DNA of 64,000 bases from Streptomyces cyanogenus (GTDB lineage: Bacteria; Actinomycetota; Actinomycetes; Streptomycetales; Streptomycetaceae): the NCBI RefSeq assembly GCF_017526105.1, contig NZ_CP071839.1, positions 3,400,501-3,464,500 on the forward strand, written 5' to 3'. The number at the start of each line of letters is the position of its first letter. Position 1 is the stretch's first letter. The notes under the pieces are model-generated. The model worked only from the letters and a program-made list of their open reading frames with translations. It was not told the origin of the DNA and ran no database searches. Of this stretch, positions 19,763 to 28,266 are shown piece after piece. The translations under genes were made by a program, and so were the position numbers.

Positions 19763-19781
19763 GGACCGCCCGCGCCAGGGG

Positions 19782-21395
19782 CTACTGGGCCTTGCGGGAC
19801 ACCGTGAAGTGGTCGATGCGGTTGCCGGTCTCGGCGATGCCCGACACCTTCAGCGTGGTCTGCCGGCCCCTGGGGGCGGGCGTGACGTCCACGCGCAGGA
19901 AGGAGTAGTTCAGGTACCGCACCCGGGACCAGGCGACGGTCTCGTCGACCTTGCCGTCCTTGGTGTTGACGAAGGAGGCCACGGAGTCGGTCTTGTGCTC
20001 GTGGCCCTCGTAGGAGTCCGGGGCGGAGAAGGCGTACAGGCTGCGGCCGGCCGCGCCGGCGGTGACGTACACCACACCGTCGGTCTCGGGGTAGGCGGTG
20101 CCGCCGATCGGCAGCTCCTTGGAGACCCTGCCCGCCTTGATGACGTCGGTGCGCTCGTACTGGTGGTTGTGGCCGTTGATGACCAGGTCCACGGTGTACT
20201 TCTCGAACAGCGGCACCCACTCCTGGCGCACACCGCCTTCCGAGGCGTGTGCGGTGGAGGTGCAGTAGGCGCAGTGGTGGAAGAAGACGACGATGAAGTC
20301 CACGTCCTTCGACGCGCGGAACTTCTTCAGTTGGCCTTCCAGCCATTTCGTCTGCGTTCCGCCTGATATGCCCAGGTTCGCCGGGATCTCGAAGGAGACG
20401 TCGTTGGCGTCGAGCGAGATGACCGCGGTGTTGCCGTAGACGAAGGAGTAGACGCCCGGCAGGTTCTTCTTGTCGGGGCCGTTGTCCGGCAGGTTCCAGC
20501 GGGCCTCCTCGCCGCCGTAGCCGTTGGGCGAGTACCAGGCCTCCATGTCGTGGTTGCCGTACGCGGGCATCCACGGGACCTGCTTGGCGACCGACTCGGT
20601 CTGGGCGAGGAAGGAGTCCCAGGTGCGCGAGTCGAAGCCGGCGTCGGAGGTCTTGCCCGCGCCGGACGGGTCGGCGTAGGCGATGTCGCCGGCGTGCAGG
20701 TGGAAGGCCGGGTTCTGGCCGAGGAGGAGGCTGTTGTTGGCCAGACCGTGGTAGCCGACACCCTCGTCGCCGAAGGCGGTGAAGGTGAACGGCGCCTTGT
20801 GCGCGGGGGCGGTGGTGAAGGTGCCCACGGTGCCCAGCAGGTGCGGTGCGGCCGGGTCGAAGCCCTGGTGGCCGACGCCGTAGTAGTAGGTCCGGCCGGG
20901 GCGCAGGTGGGTCAGCTTGGCGTGCAGGTAGTACTGGGTGTGGTCGCCGCTCGCACCGACACCGGCCGGGGTGTACAGGGTGCGCACCTCGGCCTCGATC
21001 TTCCGGGAGAGGTCCCAGGGATGGGCGCCGATGCGGATGAACGGCTTCTTCACGGCGACCGGGACCTGCCAGGAGACGGTGATCTCGGTGCGCGGGTCGT
21101 TGCCCCAGGCCAGATGGCGGCCGAAGGGTGCGACGAGGGAGCCGTCGACGGCCGCGGGGGCGGAGGCGGTGCTCCCCCACTGCCTGAACGGCGTGGGAGG
21201 TGCCCCCAGGGCCGGCACGGCGGCCCGGGCGGTGGCGCCCGGCACGAACGCGCCACCGGCGACGGCGCCCAGCGTGACGGCGCCGCCCCTGATCATGGTG
21301 CGCCGCGAGAATCTGGCGCGCAGGTACTCGTGCTGTTCGGCCATGCTCATGCGCGCGGCCAGCTTCTCGGGTACTCCCATACGAGGAATGTCCAT
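19782..21395 (-). CDS. Secreted purple-acid-phosphatase-like metallophosphoesterase (Tat substrate)
   Basis: The start ATG at 21395 (MDIPRMGVPEKLAARMSMAEQ) gives 537 residues; the ribosome site is weak, so the start is less certain. The twin-arginine signal is FSRRTMIRGGAVTLGAVAGGAFVPGA. A fibronectin-like N-domain (EITVSWQVP, YYYGVGHQG) precedes a metallophosphoesterase core: FGDEGVG, HAGDIAYADPSG, YGNHDMEAWY, FFHHCAYCTS and INGHNHQYERT, giving the metal-binding Asp, Asn and His set. It probably releases phosphate outside the cell. It is convergent with the DUF4429 gene, whose stop is 20 bases away. Confidence 0.85.
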   Translation of the reverse strand: MDIPRMGVPEKLAARMSMAEQHEYLRARFSRRTMIRGGAVTLGAVAGGAFVPGATARAAVPALGAPPTPFRQWGSTASAPAAVDGSLVAPFGRHLAWGNDPRTEITVSWQVPVAVKKPFIRIGAHPWDLSRKIEAEVRTLYTPAGVGASGDHTQYYLHAKLTHLRPGRTYYYGVGHQGFDPAAPHLLGTVGTFTTAPAHKAPFTFTAFGDEGVGYHGLANNSLLLGQNPAFHLHAGDIAYADPSGAGKTSDAGFDSRTWDSFLAQTESVAKQVPWMPAYGNHDMEAWYSPNGYGGEEARWNLPDNGPDKKNLPGVYSFVYGNTAVISLDANDVSFEIPANLGISGGTQTKWLEGQLKKFRASKDVDFIVVFFHHCAYCTSTAHASEGGVRQEWVPLFEKYTVDLVINGHNHQYERTDVIKAGRVSKELPIGGTAYPETDGVVYVTAGAAGRSLYAFSAPDSYEGHEHKTDSVASFVNTKDGKVDETVAWSRVRYLNYSFLRVDVTPAPRGRQTTLKVSGIAETGNRIDHFTVSRKAQ

Positions 21396-21509
21396 GACGT
21401 CTGAAACTCGTCCGTCCGGGCAACGAGACGCAAGACACCGGATGGACAGCTTGCGAACAGAGCGCCATGAGACTTTCAACAGTCACTTGCCCGGAATCGG
21501 GCACGAATC

Positions 21510-21803
21510 TTGCGAAAGACGCGCCGGTACTCCAGGATCTACCGGGTGCACGACGAACTTCTTGATCATCTGACGCGGTCCACGCCCCTCAGCCGGGGCG
21601 AGGCGCTGCGCGTGGTCCAGGACGTGCTCGCCTATTTCGACGAGACGGCCCAGGAGTACGTCCGTCGCCGCCACCGCGAACTCCAGGCCCAGGGCCTGGT
21701 GAACACGGAGATCTTCGAACGGATCGAGGCGGACCTGAAATACCGGGCGGTGGCGCCGCCGGAGCTGACGCTCAGGCAGCTGCGCCGCATGGTCTACGGC
21801 TGA
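21510..21803 (+). CDS. Small conserved protein of unknown function, just upstream of glmS
   Basis: The frame opens with TTG at 21510 (97 residues); a GTG at 21546 preceded by AGGAT would give 85 residues beginning VHDELLDHLTRS. The sequence is charged and helical, without membrane segments (RGEALRVVQDVLAYFDETAQEYVRRRHRELQAQGL, then ELTLRQLRRMVYG). I recall similar short proteins in other streptomycetes but no function. It ends 46 bases before glmS on the same strand and is likely co-transcribed with it. Confidence 0.65.
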   Translation: MRKTRRYSRIYRVHDELLDHLTRSTPLSRGEALRVVQDVLAYFDETAQEYVRRRHRELQAQGLVNTEIFERIEADLKYRAVAPPELTLRQLRRMVYG

Positions 21804-21849
21804 AACCAGCCGGAGCCGGACCAGCGACAGCCAAGGGATACCTCTATAT

Positions 21850-23667
21850 ATGTGCGGAATTGTCGGATACATCGGGAAGCGTGACGTCGCCCCCCTCCTG
21901 CTGGAGGGTCTCCAGCGCCTGGAGTACCGCGGCTACGACTCCGCGGGCATCGTCGTCACCTCCCCGAAGACGCCCGGCCTGAAGATGGTCAAGGCCAAGG
22001 GCCGGGTGCGCGACCTGGAGGCCAAGGTCCCGGCGCGCTTCAAGGGCACCACCGGCATAGCCCACACCCGCTGGGCCACCCACGGCGCCCCCTCCGACGT
22101 GAACGCCCACCCGCACATGTCGGCCGACCAGAAGGTGGCCGTCGTCCACAACGGCATCATCGACAACGCCGCCGACCTGCGCCGCAAGCTGGAGGCGGAC
22201 GGCGTCGAGTTCCTCTCCGAGACCGACACCGAGGTCCTCGTCCACCTGATCGCCCGCTCGCAGGCCGAGAAGCTGGAGGACAGGGTCCGCGAGACCCTGC
22301 GGGTGGTCGAGGGCACCTACGGCATCGCGGTGATGCACGCCGACTTCTCCGACCGCATCGTGGTGGCCCGCAACGGCTCCCCGGTCGTCCTCGGCATCGG
22401 TGAGAAGGAGATGTTCGTCGCCTCCGACATCGCCGCGCTGGTCGCCCACACCCGGCAGATAGTGACCCTCGACGACGGCGAGATGGCCACCCTCAAGGCC
22501 GACGACTTCCGGACGTACACCACCGAGGGCACCCGTACCTCGGCCGAACCGACCACCGTGGAGTGGGAGGCGGCGTCGTACGACATGGGCGGCCACGACA
22601 CCTACATGCACAAGGAGATCCACGAGCAGGCCGACGCCGTGGACCGCGTGCTGCGCGGCCGCATCGACGACCGCTTCTCCACCGTGCACCTGGGCGGCCT
22701 GAACCTGGACGCCCGCGAGGCCCGGCAGATCCGCCGCGTGAAGATCCTCGGCTGCGGCACCTCGTACCACGCGGGCATGATCGGCGCCCAGATGATCGAG
22801 GAGCTGGCCCGCATCCCCGCCGACGCCGAGCCGGCGTCCGAGTTCCGCTACCGCAACGCGGTGGTCGACCCCGACACCCTGTACGTCGCGGTCTCCCAGT
22901 CCGGTGAGACGTACGACGTGCTGGCCGCCGTCCAGGAGCTCAAGCGCAAGGGCGCCCGGGTCCTCGGTGTGGTCAACGTGGTCGGCTCCGCGATCGCCCG
23001 TGAGGCCGACGGCGGCATCTACGTCCACGCCGGCCCCGAGGTCTGCGTCGTCTCCACCAAGTGCTTCACCAACACCACGGTCGCCTTCGCCCTGCTCGCC
23101 CTGCACCTGGGCCGCACCCGCGACCTGTCGGTGCGCGACGGCAAGCGGATCATCGCGGGCCTGCGCAAGCTGCCCGAGCAGATCACCGAGATCCTCAAGC
23201 AGGAGGAGGACATCAGGCAGCTGGCGGAGAGCTACGCCGAAGCCCGCTCGATGCTCTTCATCGGCCGCGTCCGGGGCTACCCGGTGGCCCGCGAGGCGTC
23301 CCTCAAGCTCAAGGAGGTCTCCTACATCCACGCCGAGGCCTACCCCGCCTCCGAGCTGAAGCACGGCCCGCTGGCCCTGATCGAGCCGGCGCTCCCCACG
23401 GTCGCGATCGTCCCCGACGACGACCTGCTGGAGAAGAACCGCGCGGCCCTGGAGGAGATCAAGGCCCGCGAGGGCAAGATCCTGGCGGTGGCCCACCGGC
23501 ACCAGGAGAAGGCGGACCAGACGATCCTCGTCCCGAAGAACGAGGACGAACTCGACCCCATCCTGATGGGCATCCCCCTCCAGCTCCTCGCCTACCACAC
23601 GGCGAAGGCCCTGGGCCGGGACATCGACAAGCCGCGGAACCTCGCCAAGTCGGTCACGGTGGAGTAA
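21850..23667 (+). CDS. glmS: Glutamine--fructose-6-phosphate aminotransferase (isomerizing)
   Basis: A 605-residue two-domain enzyme of standard length. The N-terminal Ntn glutaminase domain starts MCGIVGYIGKRD, where Cys2 becomes the catalytic N-terminal residue after Met removal, and has THTRWATHG-type sequence (IAHTRWATHGAPSDVNAHPH). Two SIS sugar-isomerase domains follow: ILGCGTSYHAGMIGAQM, AVSQSGETYDVLAAV, and EAYPASELKHGPLALIE. It ends with the conserved KPRNLAKSVTVE. It makes glucosamine-6-phosphate from fructose-6-phosphate and glutamine, feeding peptidoglycan synthesis; its product is also the DasR effector. Because other glmS copies exist in streptomycetes, the exact paralogue is not claimed. 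Confidence 0.95.
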   Translation: MCGIVGYIGKRDVAPLLLEGLQRLEYRGYDSAGIVVTSPKTPGLKMVKAKGRVRDLEAKVPARFKGTTGIAHTRWATHGAPSDVNAHPHMSADQKVAVVHNGIIDNAADLRRKLEADGVEFLSETDTEVLVHLIARSQAEKLEDRVRETLRVVEGTYGIAVMHADFSDRIVVARNGSPVVLGIGEKEMFVASDIAALVAHTRQIVTLDDGEMATLKADDFRTYTTEGTRTSAEPTTVEWEAASYDMGGHDTYMHKEIHEQADAVDRVLRGRIDDRFSTVHLGGLNLDAREARQIRRVKILGCGTSYHAGMIGAQMIEELARIPADAEPASEFRYRNAVVDPDTLYVAVSQSGETYDVLAAVQELKRKGARVLGVVNVVGSAIAREADGGIYVHAGPEVCVVSTKCFTNTTVAFALLALHLGRTRDLSVRDGKRIIAGLRKLPEQITEILKQEEDIRQLAESYAEARSMLFIGRVRGYPVAREASLKLKEVSYIHAEAYPASELKHGPLALIEPALPTVAIVPDDDLLEKNRAALEEIKAREGKILAVAHRHQEKADQTILVPKNEDELDPILMGIPLQLLAYHTAKALGRDIDKPRNLAKSVTVE

Positions 23668-23693
23668 GACGCCCCGGTTCAGGCGCAGAAAAG

Positions 23694-23727
23694 GGACCCC
23701 CGTGCGGCCACCTTCACACGGGGGTCC
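23694..23727. terminator. Bidirectional hairpin terminator between glmS and the acetate-uptake-type gene
   Basis: An 11-base-pair perfect stem (23694-23704 with 23717-23727) with a 12-base loop, between two convergent genes. Confidence 0.75.
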
Positions 23728-23745
23728 TTCCCGTGCTGCTGCTCA

Positions 23746-24306
23746 TCAGCCGGCGGCCGTCACCCCCCGGCCCGCAGCACGCCCCGGAAGGGCCGTCGGC
23801 CAGTGGGCCAGCGCGGCCGTGGCCGCGTACCAGGCCACCGCCCCCGAGACGGCGGCCACCCAGCCGCCGACCTTGGTCAGGGCCGAGCTGTCCGTGAACT
23901 GCGCCACGGCGAGCACGAGCATCGCCAGGAACAGCAGGCCGTGCACGACCTGGCCGAGGCTGTCCCCGCCGGCGAGGGTCAGCGTGAGCGCCACGAGGGC
24001 GAACAGGAGCAGGAAGAGCCCGCCCGCGTTGGCGGACGAGTGCCCGGCGACCGCCCAGGTGAACCACAGGGCGCCGAGGGCCGCGAAGCCCGTACCGGAA
24101 AAGCCGTCACGGTCCCGGAGGGCCAGCAGACCGATGAGGAACAGGGCAACTCCGCCCACGTAGTGGGCCACTGACACGGCGTCGGACACGGCCACGCCGT
24201 CGATGACACCGGTGGTACCGAGCCCGAACGCCAACAGGGTGATGCCCAGGGCGAGTCGGCCGACCACGGTGGTGCTTCCGCTTCCCGCAGAGACGTCGTT
24301 GTCCAC
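23746..24306 (-). CDS. GPR1/FUN34/YaaH-family membrane protein (acetate uptake type)
   Basis: A 186-residue integral membrane protein with about six hydrophobic segments: LALGITLLAFGLGTTGVI, VAHYVGGVALFLIGLLAL, GFAALGALWFTWAV, GGLFLLLFALVALTLTLAG, VHGLLFLAMLVLAVAQF and VGGWVAAVSGAVAWYAATAAL. Length and topology match the GPR1/FUN34/YaaH family, known for acetate and succinate uptake (SatP). The family NPAPLGL motif is not evident near the N-terminus, so the transport function is tentative. The start is a GTG with GGGAG upstream. Transcribed alone. Confidence 0.65.
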   Translation of the reverse strand: MDNDVSAGSGSTTVVGRLALGITLLAFGLGTTGVIDGVAVSDAVSVAHYVGGVALFLIGLLALRDRDGFSGTGFAALGALWFTWAVAGHSSANAGGLFLLLFALVALTLTLAGGDSLGQVVHGLLFLAMLVLAVAQFTDSSALTKVGGWVAAVSGAVAWYAATAALAHWPTALPGRAAGRGVTAAG

Positions 24307-24442
24307 GGCGGGCTCCCTTCGTGCAGGTGCAGTTGTGCGGTGAGCGCTATATGCCCTTCACAAAGGCACGAACCACCTCTACGCGCGAGTAGTTCTGCGC
24401 TGCACCAAGCTGCGCCGAACTGCACCAGGGCAGTTGGGAGGC

Positions 24443-24970
24443 TCAGGGAATGACGATCACGGGCCGCCGCGCCCGCTTGGCGAGCCGTCCCGCGACGGAG
24501 CCGAAGATGCGGCCGACGATGCCGTGCGTGGAACCGACGACGATCGCGTCGGCCTCGTACTCCCGCCCGACCTCTTCCAGCTCGTGGCAGATGTCACCGC
24601 CCCGCTCGACCAGGATCCACGGCACCTCGGCCAGATAGTCCGCACACGCCAGCTCCAGCCCCAGGACCTCCGTGCGGTGGTCCGGCACGTCCACGAAGAC
24701 GGGCGGCTCGCAGCCGGCCCACACGGTGGTGGGCAGCCGGTTCGCGACATGCACGATGATCAGACCGGAGTGGGAACGGTGGGCCATGCCGATCGCGTAG
24801 GCGAGGGCGCGCTCGCTGGACGTGGAGCCGTCGAAGCCGACCACGACTCCGTGCCGGAAGGCGGGGTCGCAGGAAGGGCGTGCGTCTTCCGCCGCCAGGG
24901 GATCGGCCGCCGTGGGATCGGCGACCGGCCGCTTGCGGTCCGCGGGTTCGAAGAATTCGTGACCGGCCAT
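24443..24970 (-). CDS. Universal stress protein (UspA domain)
   Basis: A 175-residue single-domain Usp protein from ATG 24970 (MAGHEFFEPADRK). An ATG about 90 bases further upstream in frame is possible. After a 35-residue polar lead, the fold begins VVVGFDGSTSSERALAYAIGMAHR and ends EADAIVVGSTHGIVGRIFGSVAGRLAKRARRPVIVIP, where the G-rich stretch GSTHGxxGxxxGSV is the ATP-binding signature. Such proteins bind ATP and respond to stress or stationary phase. The two upstream intergenic regions suggest independent regulation. Confidence 0.88.
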   Translation of the reverse strand: MAGHEFFEPADRKRPVADPTAADPLAAEDARPSCDPAFRHGVVVGFDGSTSSERALAYAIGMAHRSHSGLIIVHVANRLPTTVWAGCEPPVFVDVPDHRTEVLGLELACADYLAEVPWILVERGGDICHELEEVGREYEADAIVVGSTHGIVGRIFGSVAGRLAKRARRPVIVIP

Positions 24971-25284
24971 GGCTGTCTCGGCGTTGTGATCCTTTATGGG
25001 AGGGACGACAGTGTGCGGCGGAGCTGTGTCCGGGAAACGTCTTCCCAGGCCCATACCCTCAAGGGTACGGCGGCACGCCTCCTGAGCCCAGATCCCGCGC
25101 ACGCTCCGTGAGCGGCCCCCCGACGTCCGTAGGGGTTCACCGGAGCATGCACGAGCCGCGCCCGTAACGCAATGGTTGCTGCCCCGTACAGGCGGTTTGC
25201 ACAGCGTTCACAGCTGCGCCTGCGGTGACCGACCGGTCGAACGGGCGTTGAATCGGGGTGAGCCACCGCCACAGGGAGTACGAG
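24971..25284. other. Intergenic region between the stress protein and the small membrane protein gene
   Basis: About 310 bases between divergent genes. It should contain both promoters. I see no strong palindrome or RNA structure that I could name. Confidence 0.5.
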
Positions 25285-25554
25285 ATGCCCGGACCCCGAC
25301 CCAGCAGCGAACCGCGCCCCGCACCGGACAGCGCGAGCGATGTGATCCGCTGGGCGGCCTTCAGCTGCGTGCTCGTGCCCGTGGTGCTCGTCTGGTACGG
25401 CACCTCGCTGGCCGGCGCCGCGGGCACCGCGCTGGGTCTCGCCGCCGTCACCGCCGTCTGCCGGGTGCTGCTGCGGCGCTCCGAGCGGTGCGCCCGGCGT
25501 TGCACCGCGCAAAGAGGCGGACGTCACACCCGGGAGCAGACACCGGTCGACTGA
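25285..25554 (+). CDS. Small membrane protein of unknown function, upstream of adpA
   Basis: The ATG at 25285 is preceded by AGGGAG seven bases away, giving 89 residues (MPGPRPSSEPRPAPDS). A hydrophobic hairpin covers residues about 27-60 (IRWAAFSCVLVPVVLVWYG then GAAGTALGLAAVTAVCRVLL), followed by a basic Arg/Cys-rich tail (RRSERCARRC). The position directly before adpA is shared with other streptomycetes as I remember. The function is unknown. An in-frame GTG at 25258 would add nine residues. Confidence 0.62.
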   Translation: MPGPRPSSEPRPAPDSASDVIRWAAFSCVLVPVVLVWYGTSLAGAAGTALGLAAVTAVCRVLLRRSERCARRCTAQRGGRHTREQTPVD

Positions 25555-25932
25555 CCTGTTTCCGCGCCTCCGAACGCTACTTTTCAGCCAACTTCTGGAT
25601 ATCGGCCAGGAGGGGTCCGAACCACCCTCCAACCCCCGTTCCACCTGCACGGAAAGGGTCTACGGGCCGCTGCGCACCCTACGCGGTTTGGCCACTGCCA
25701 CAAGGCGCACTTCCCTGCGCGCCTCACGAGTGCAACGCTTCGTGATCGAATGCTTCACGCCAAGTTGTCATGTCGACAATGTGGCGCGTGGGGAACTGGT
25801 CACCGCCCGATCGCGGGAACCAGTAAATTCGATCTTGACTGTCTTACGGCGGGGGACTCGTGCAGGACCGAGGGGAAACGTGCAGGAGCGACACAACCGA
25901 GGAGCCGCGACCACCGAGGGGGGCTTAGCAGT
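25555..25932 (+). promoter_or_regulatory. Long adpA leader/promoter region
   Basis: About 380 bases without a convincing gene. The start codon is preceded only by a weak AG-rich element. A TGGCCGATAT on the minus strand (25599-25608) fits the published AdpA-site consensus TGGCSNGWWY at 9 of 10 positions, which would suit autoregulation. A palindrome TTGTCATGTCGACAA at 25765-25779 stands out. Long untranslated leaders for adpA are known in S. coelicolor and S. griseus. Neither site is proven here. Confidence 0.55.
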
Positions 25933-27159
25933 ATGAGCCACGACTCCACTGCCTCGCCGGACGCCGCAGCCCGGAAACTGTCCGGGCGACGCCGCAAGGA
26001 GATCGTCGCGGTGCTGCTGTTCAGCGGTGGCCCCATTTTCGAGAGTTCCATTCCGCTGTCGGTGTTCGGGATTGACCGCCAGGACGCCGGCGTGCCGCGC
26101 TACCGCCTGTTGGTGTGTGCCGGCGAGGAAGGCCCGCTGCGGACCACAGGGGGCCTGGAACTCACCGCACCGCATGGGCTGGAGGCGATCTCCCGCGCCG
26201 GGACGGTCGTCGTACCGGCCTGGCGTTCGATCACCTCACCACCACCGGAGGAGGCACTCGACGCGCTGCGCCGGGCACACGAGGAGGGCGCCCGCATCGT
26301 CGGGCTGTGCACGGGCGCGTTCGTGCTCGCCGCGGCCGGACTGCTGGACGGCCGCCCGGCGACCACCCACTGGATGTACGCACCGACGCTGGCCAAGCGC
26401 TACCCGTCGGTGCACGTCGATCCCCGTGAGCTGTTCGTCGACGACGGCGACGTGCTGACGAGCGCGGGTACGGCGGCCGGAATCGATCTCTGTCTCCACA
26501 TCGTGCGGACGGACCACGGCAACGAGGCGGCCGGTGCGCTCGCCCGGCGCCTGGTGGTCCCGCCGCGCCGGTCGGGCGGTCAGGAGCGCTACCTCGACCG
26601 CTCTTTACCGGAGGAGATCGGCGCCGACCCGCTGGCCGAGGTCGTCGCCTGGGCGCTGGAACACCTCCACGAGCAGTTCGACGTGGAGACGCTGGCGGCA
26701 CGCGCCTACATGAGCCGCCGTACGTTCGACCGCCGGTTCCGCTCGCTCACCGGGAGCGCACCGCTGCAGTGGCTGATCACGCAACGGGTGCTCCAGGCGC
26801 AGCGGCTGCTGGAGACGTCGGACTACTCCGTGGACGAGGTGGTGGCGGGCCGGTGCGGCTTCCGTTCACCCGTCGCGCTGCGCGGGCACTTCCGCCGCCA
26901 GCTCGGCTCGTCCCCCGCCGCCTACCGGGCCGCCTACCGGGCCCGTCGGCCGCAGGGCGACAAACCGGGTGAGGCGGAGCCGACGATGCAGCCGCCCGGC
27001 CAGCAGGGCGCGCCCGCGGGCCTCTCCGGCCACGGCGGACCGGTGGGCCCGCCACCGGCCCTGCTGCACGAGCACCGGGACGGCGGGGTACCCCTGCAGA
27101 GCCGCCGCGCCGCGGCCGGCGCGGTGGGACTGCTGCCGGGACCGCGCAGCGGAAGCTGA
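25933..27159 (+). CDS. adpA: AdpA, pleiotropic AraC/XylS-family developmental regulator
   Basis: A 408-residue protein starting MSHDSTASPDAAARKLSGRRR. Residues about 23-190 are a DJ-1/GATase-1-like domain used for dimerisation (GGPIFESSIPLSVFG; C126 in GLCTGAFVLAAAG). Residues about 230-335 are the AraC DNA-binding domain, with helix-turn-helix 1 at 251-270 (VETLAARAYMSRRTFDRRF) and helix-turn-helix 2 from 300. Codon 225 is TTA (26605-26607), so translation depends on the bldA tRNA, as known for adpA. The second helix-turn-helix reads VDEVVAGRCGF, one residue longer than the usual VDEVAGRCGF pattern. It controls morphology and secondary metabolism genes. Confidence 0.96.
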   Translation: MSHDSTASPDAAARKLSGRRRKEIVAVLLFSGGPIFESSIPLSVFGIDRQDAGVPRYRLLVCAGEEGPLRTTGGLELTAPHGLEAISRAGTVVVPAWRSITSPPPEEALDALRRAHEEGARIVGLCTGAFVLAAAGLLDGRPATTHWMYAPTLAKRYPSVHVDPRELFVDDGDVLTSAGTAAGIDLCLHIVRTDHGNEAAGALARRLVVPPRRSGGQERYLDRSLPEEIGADPLAEVVAWALEHLHEQFDVETLAARAYMSRRTFDRRFRSLTGSAPLQWLITQRVLQAQRLLETSDYSVDEVVAGRCGFRSPVALRGHFRRQLGSSPAAYRAAYRARRPQGDKPGEAEPTMQPPGQQGAPAGLSGHGGPVGPPPALLHEHRDGGVPLQSRRAAAGAVGLLPGPRSGS

Positions 27160-27180
27160 GCGACTCCCGCACGGAGCACA

Positions 27181-27211
27181 GAGGGGGGCGGAGCAGGACT
27201 CCGCCCCCCTC
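27181..27211 (+). terminator. Hairpin terminator after adpA
   Basis: A perfect 13-base-pair G/C stem (27181-27193 with 27199-27211) with a five-base loop, 21 bases after the adpA stop. Confidence 0.85.
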
Positions 27212-27300
27212 GCCGTGCCCGCCCCTTCGGGTGTCCGCGCACCGACAAGGTCGGCGCACGGTCGGTCCAGCTCAGCGCGGCGCGCCGTAAGGTGAGACAC

Positions 27301-27903
27301 ATGAACGATCGCATGGTGTGGATCGACTGCGAGATGACCGGCCTCTCGCTGTCCGACGACGCGCTCATCGAGGTGGCCGCCCTCGTCACCGACTCCGAGC
27401 TGAACGTACTGGGCGAGGGGGTGGACATCGTCATCCGGCCGCCGGCCCGGGCGCTGGAGACGATGCCGGAGGTGGTGCGTCGGATGCACACCGCGTCCGG
27501 GCTGCTCGCGGAGCTGGAGAACGGTACGACCCTGAAGGACGCCGAGGAGCAGGTGCTGGCGTACGTGAAGGAGCACGTGAAGGAACCCGGCAAGGCACCG
27601 CTGTGCGGCAACTCGGTCGGCACCGACCGGGGCTTCCTGCTGCGGGACATGCCGACCCTGGAGGACTACCTCCACTACCGGATCGTCGACGTGTCCTCGG
27701 TCAAGGAGCTGGCCCGCCGCTGGTACCCGCGGGCGTACTTCAACAGCCCCGAGAAGAACGGCAACCACCGGGCCCTCGCCGACATCCGCGAGTCGATCGC
27801 CGAGCTGCGCTACTACCGCGAGGCCATCTTCGTGCCGCAGCCCGGTCCGGACTCCGACACCGCCAGGACGATCGCCGCCAAGCACGTACTGCCCGCGCAG
27901 TAG
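27301..27903 (+). CDS. ornA: Oligoribonuclease (DEDDh 3'-5' exonuclease)
   Basis: A 200-residue exonuclease beginning MNDRMVWIDCEMTGLSLSDD, with the first two DEDD acids in WIDCEMTG. AAGGTGAG lies five bases before this ATG, which decides the start. Later motifs are GNSVGTDRGFLLRDMP (third acid region) and KNGNHRALADIRESIAELRYYRE (the H and last D). The enzyme degrades 2-5 nucleotide RNAs to mononucleotides and also pGpG, the breakdown product of c-di-GMP. In Streptomyces, ornA lies next to adpA and is needed for normal growth and development. Confidence 0.95.
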   Translation: MNDRMVWIDCEMTGLSLSDDALIEVAALVTDSELNVLGEGVDIVIRPPARALETMPEVVRRMHTASGLLAELENGTTLKDAEEQVLAYVKEHVKEPGKAPLCGNSVGTDRGFLLRDMPTLEDYLHYRIVDVSSVKELARRWYPRAYFNSPEKNGNHRALADIRESIAELRYYREAIFVPQPGPDSDTARTIAAKHVLPAQ

Positions 27904-28029
27904 CCGCCCGCGCGGGCTCCCCGGGCGCGCTCGGCGGCCCGCGCGAAAACCTGTGCGCGAGCACCCCTTCGGACCCTGTAGACTTCTTCTCGGCCGGTCG
28001 GGGAAACGACAAGTTCCACCGCCGGTCAT

Positions 28030-28103
28030 GGTGGGTGTAGCTCAGCTGGTAGAGCACCTGGTTGTGGTCCAGGATGCCGCGGGTTCGAGTCCCGTCACTC
28101 ACC
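28030..28103 (+). tRNA. tRNA-His (GTG anticodon)
   Basis: A full cloverleaf: acceptor GTGGGTG pairs with CACTCAC, D-arm with AGCTCAGCTGGTAGAGC, anticodon loop TTGTGGT with GTG at 28064-28066, and T-loop TTCGAGT. The extra 5' G (G-1, base 28030) opposite C73 (28103) is the hallmark of tRNA-His. CCA is not encoded. Confidence 0.97.
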
Positions 28104-28110
28104 CTGAGTG

Positions 28111-28152
28111 TTCAGCCGGTGACTCCGTCGCAAGACGGAGTCACCGGCTGAA
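28111..28152 (+). terminator. Strong hairpin terminator after tRNA-His
   Basis: A perfect 19-base-pair stem (28111-28129 with 28134-28152) closed by a GCAA tetraloop, starting seven bases after the tRNA. Confidence 0.92.
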
Positions 28153-28266
28153 CGCGTTTCGGGCCCCTCCGATCGCCCGGCAGGCCGAGATCGGCAGGTG
28201 TGTTCCCTCCCCCACCGGCCCGGCCCCCTGCCGCTCTCCCCTGCCGCTCTCCCCTGCCGATCTCCG

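Noticed and set aside
21804..21849. A glmS ribozyme or riboswitch in front of glmS
   Set aside because: The gap from the small upstream gene is only 46 bases, too short for the ribozyme, and no core sequence is seen.
25765..25779. The TTGTCATGTCGACAA palindrome as a gamma-butyrolactone receptor site in front of adpA
   Set aside because: It does not match the receptor-site pattern I know; kept only as a note in the adpA leader entry.
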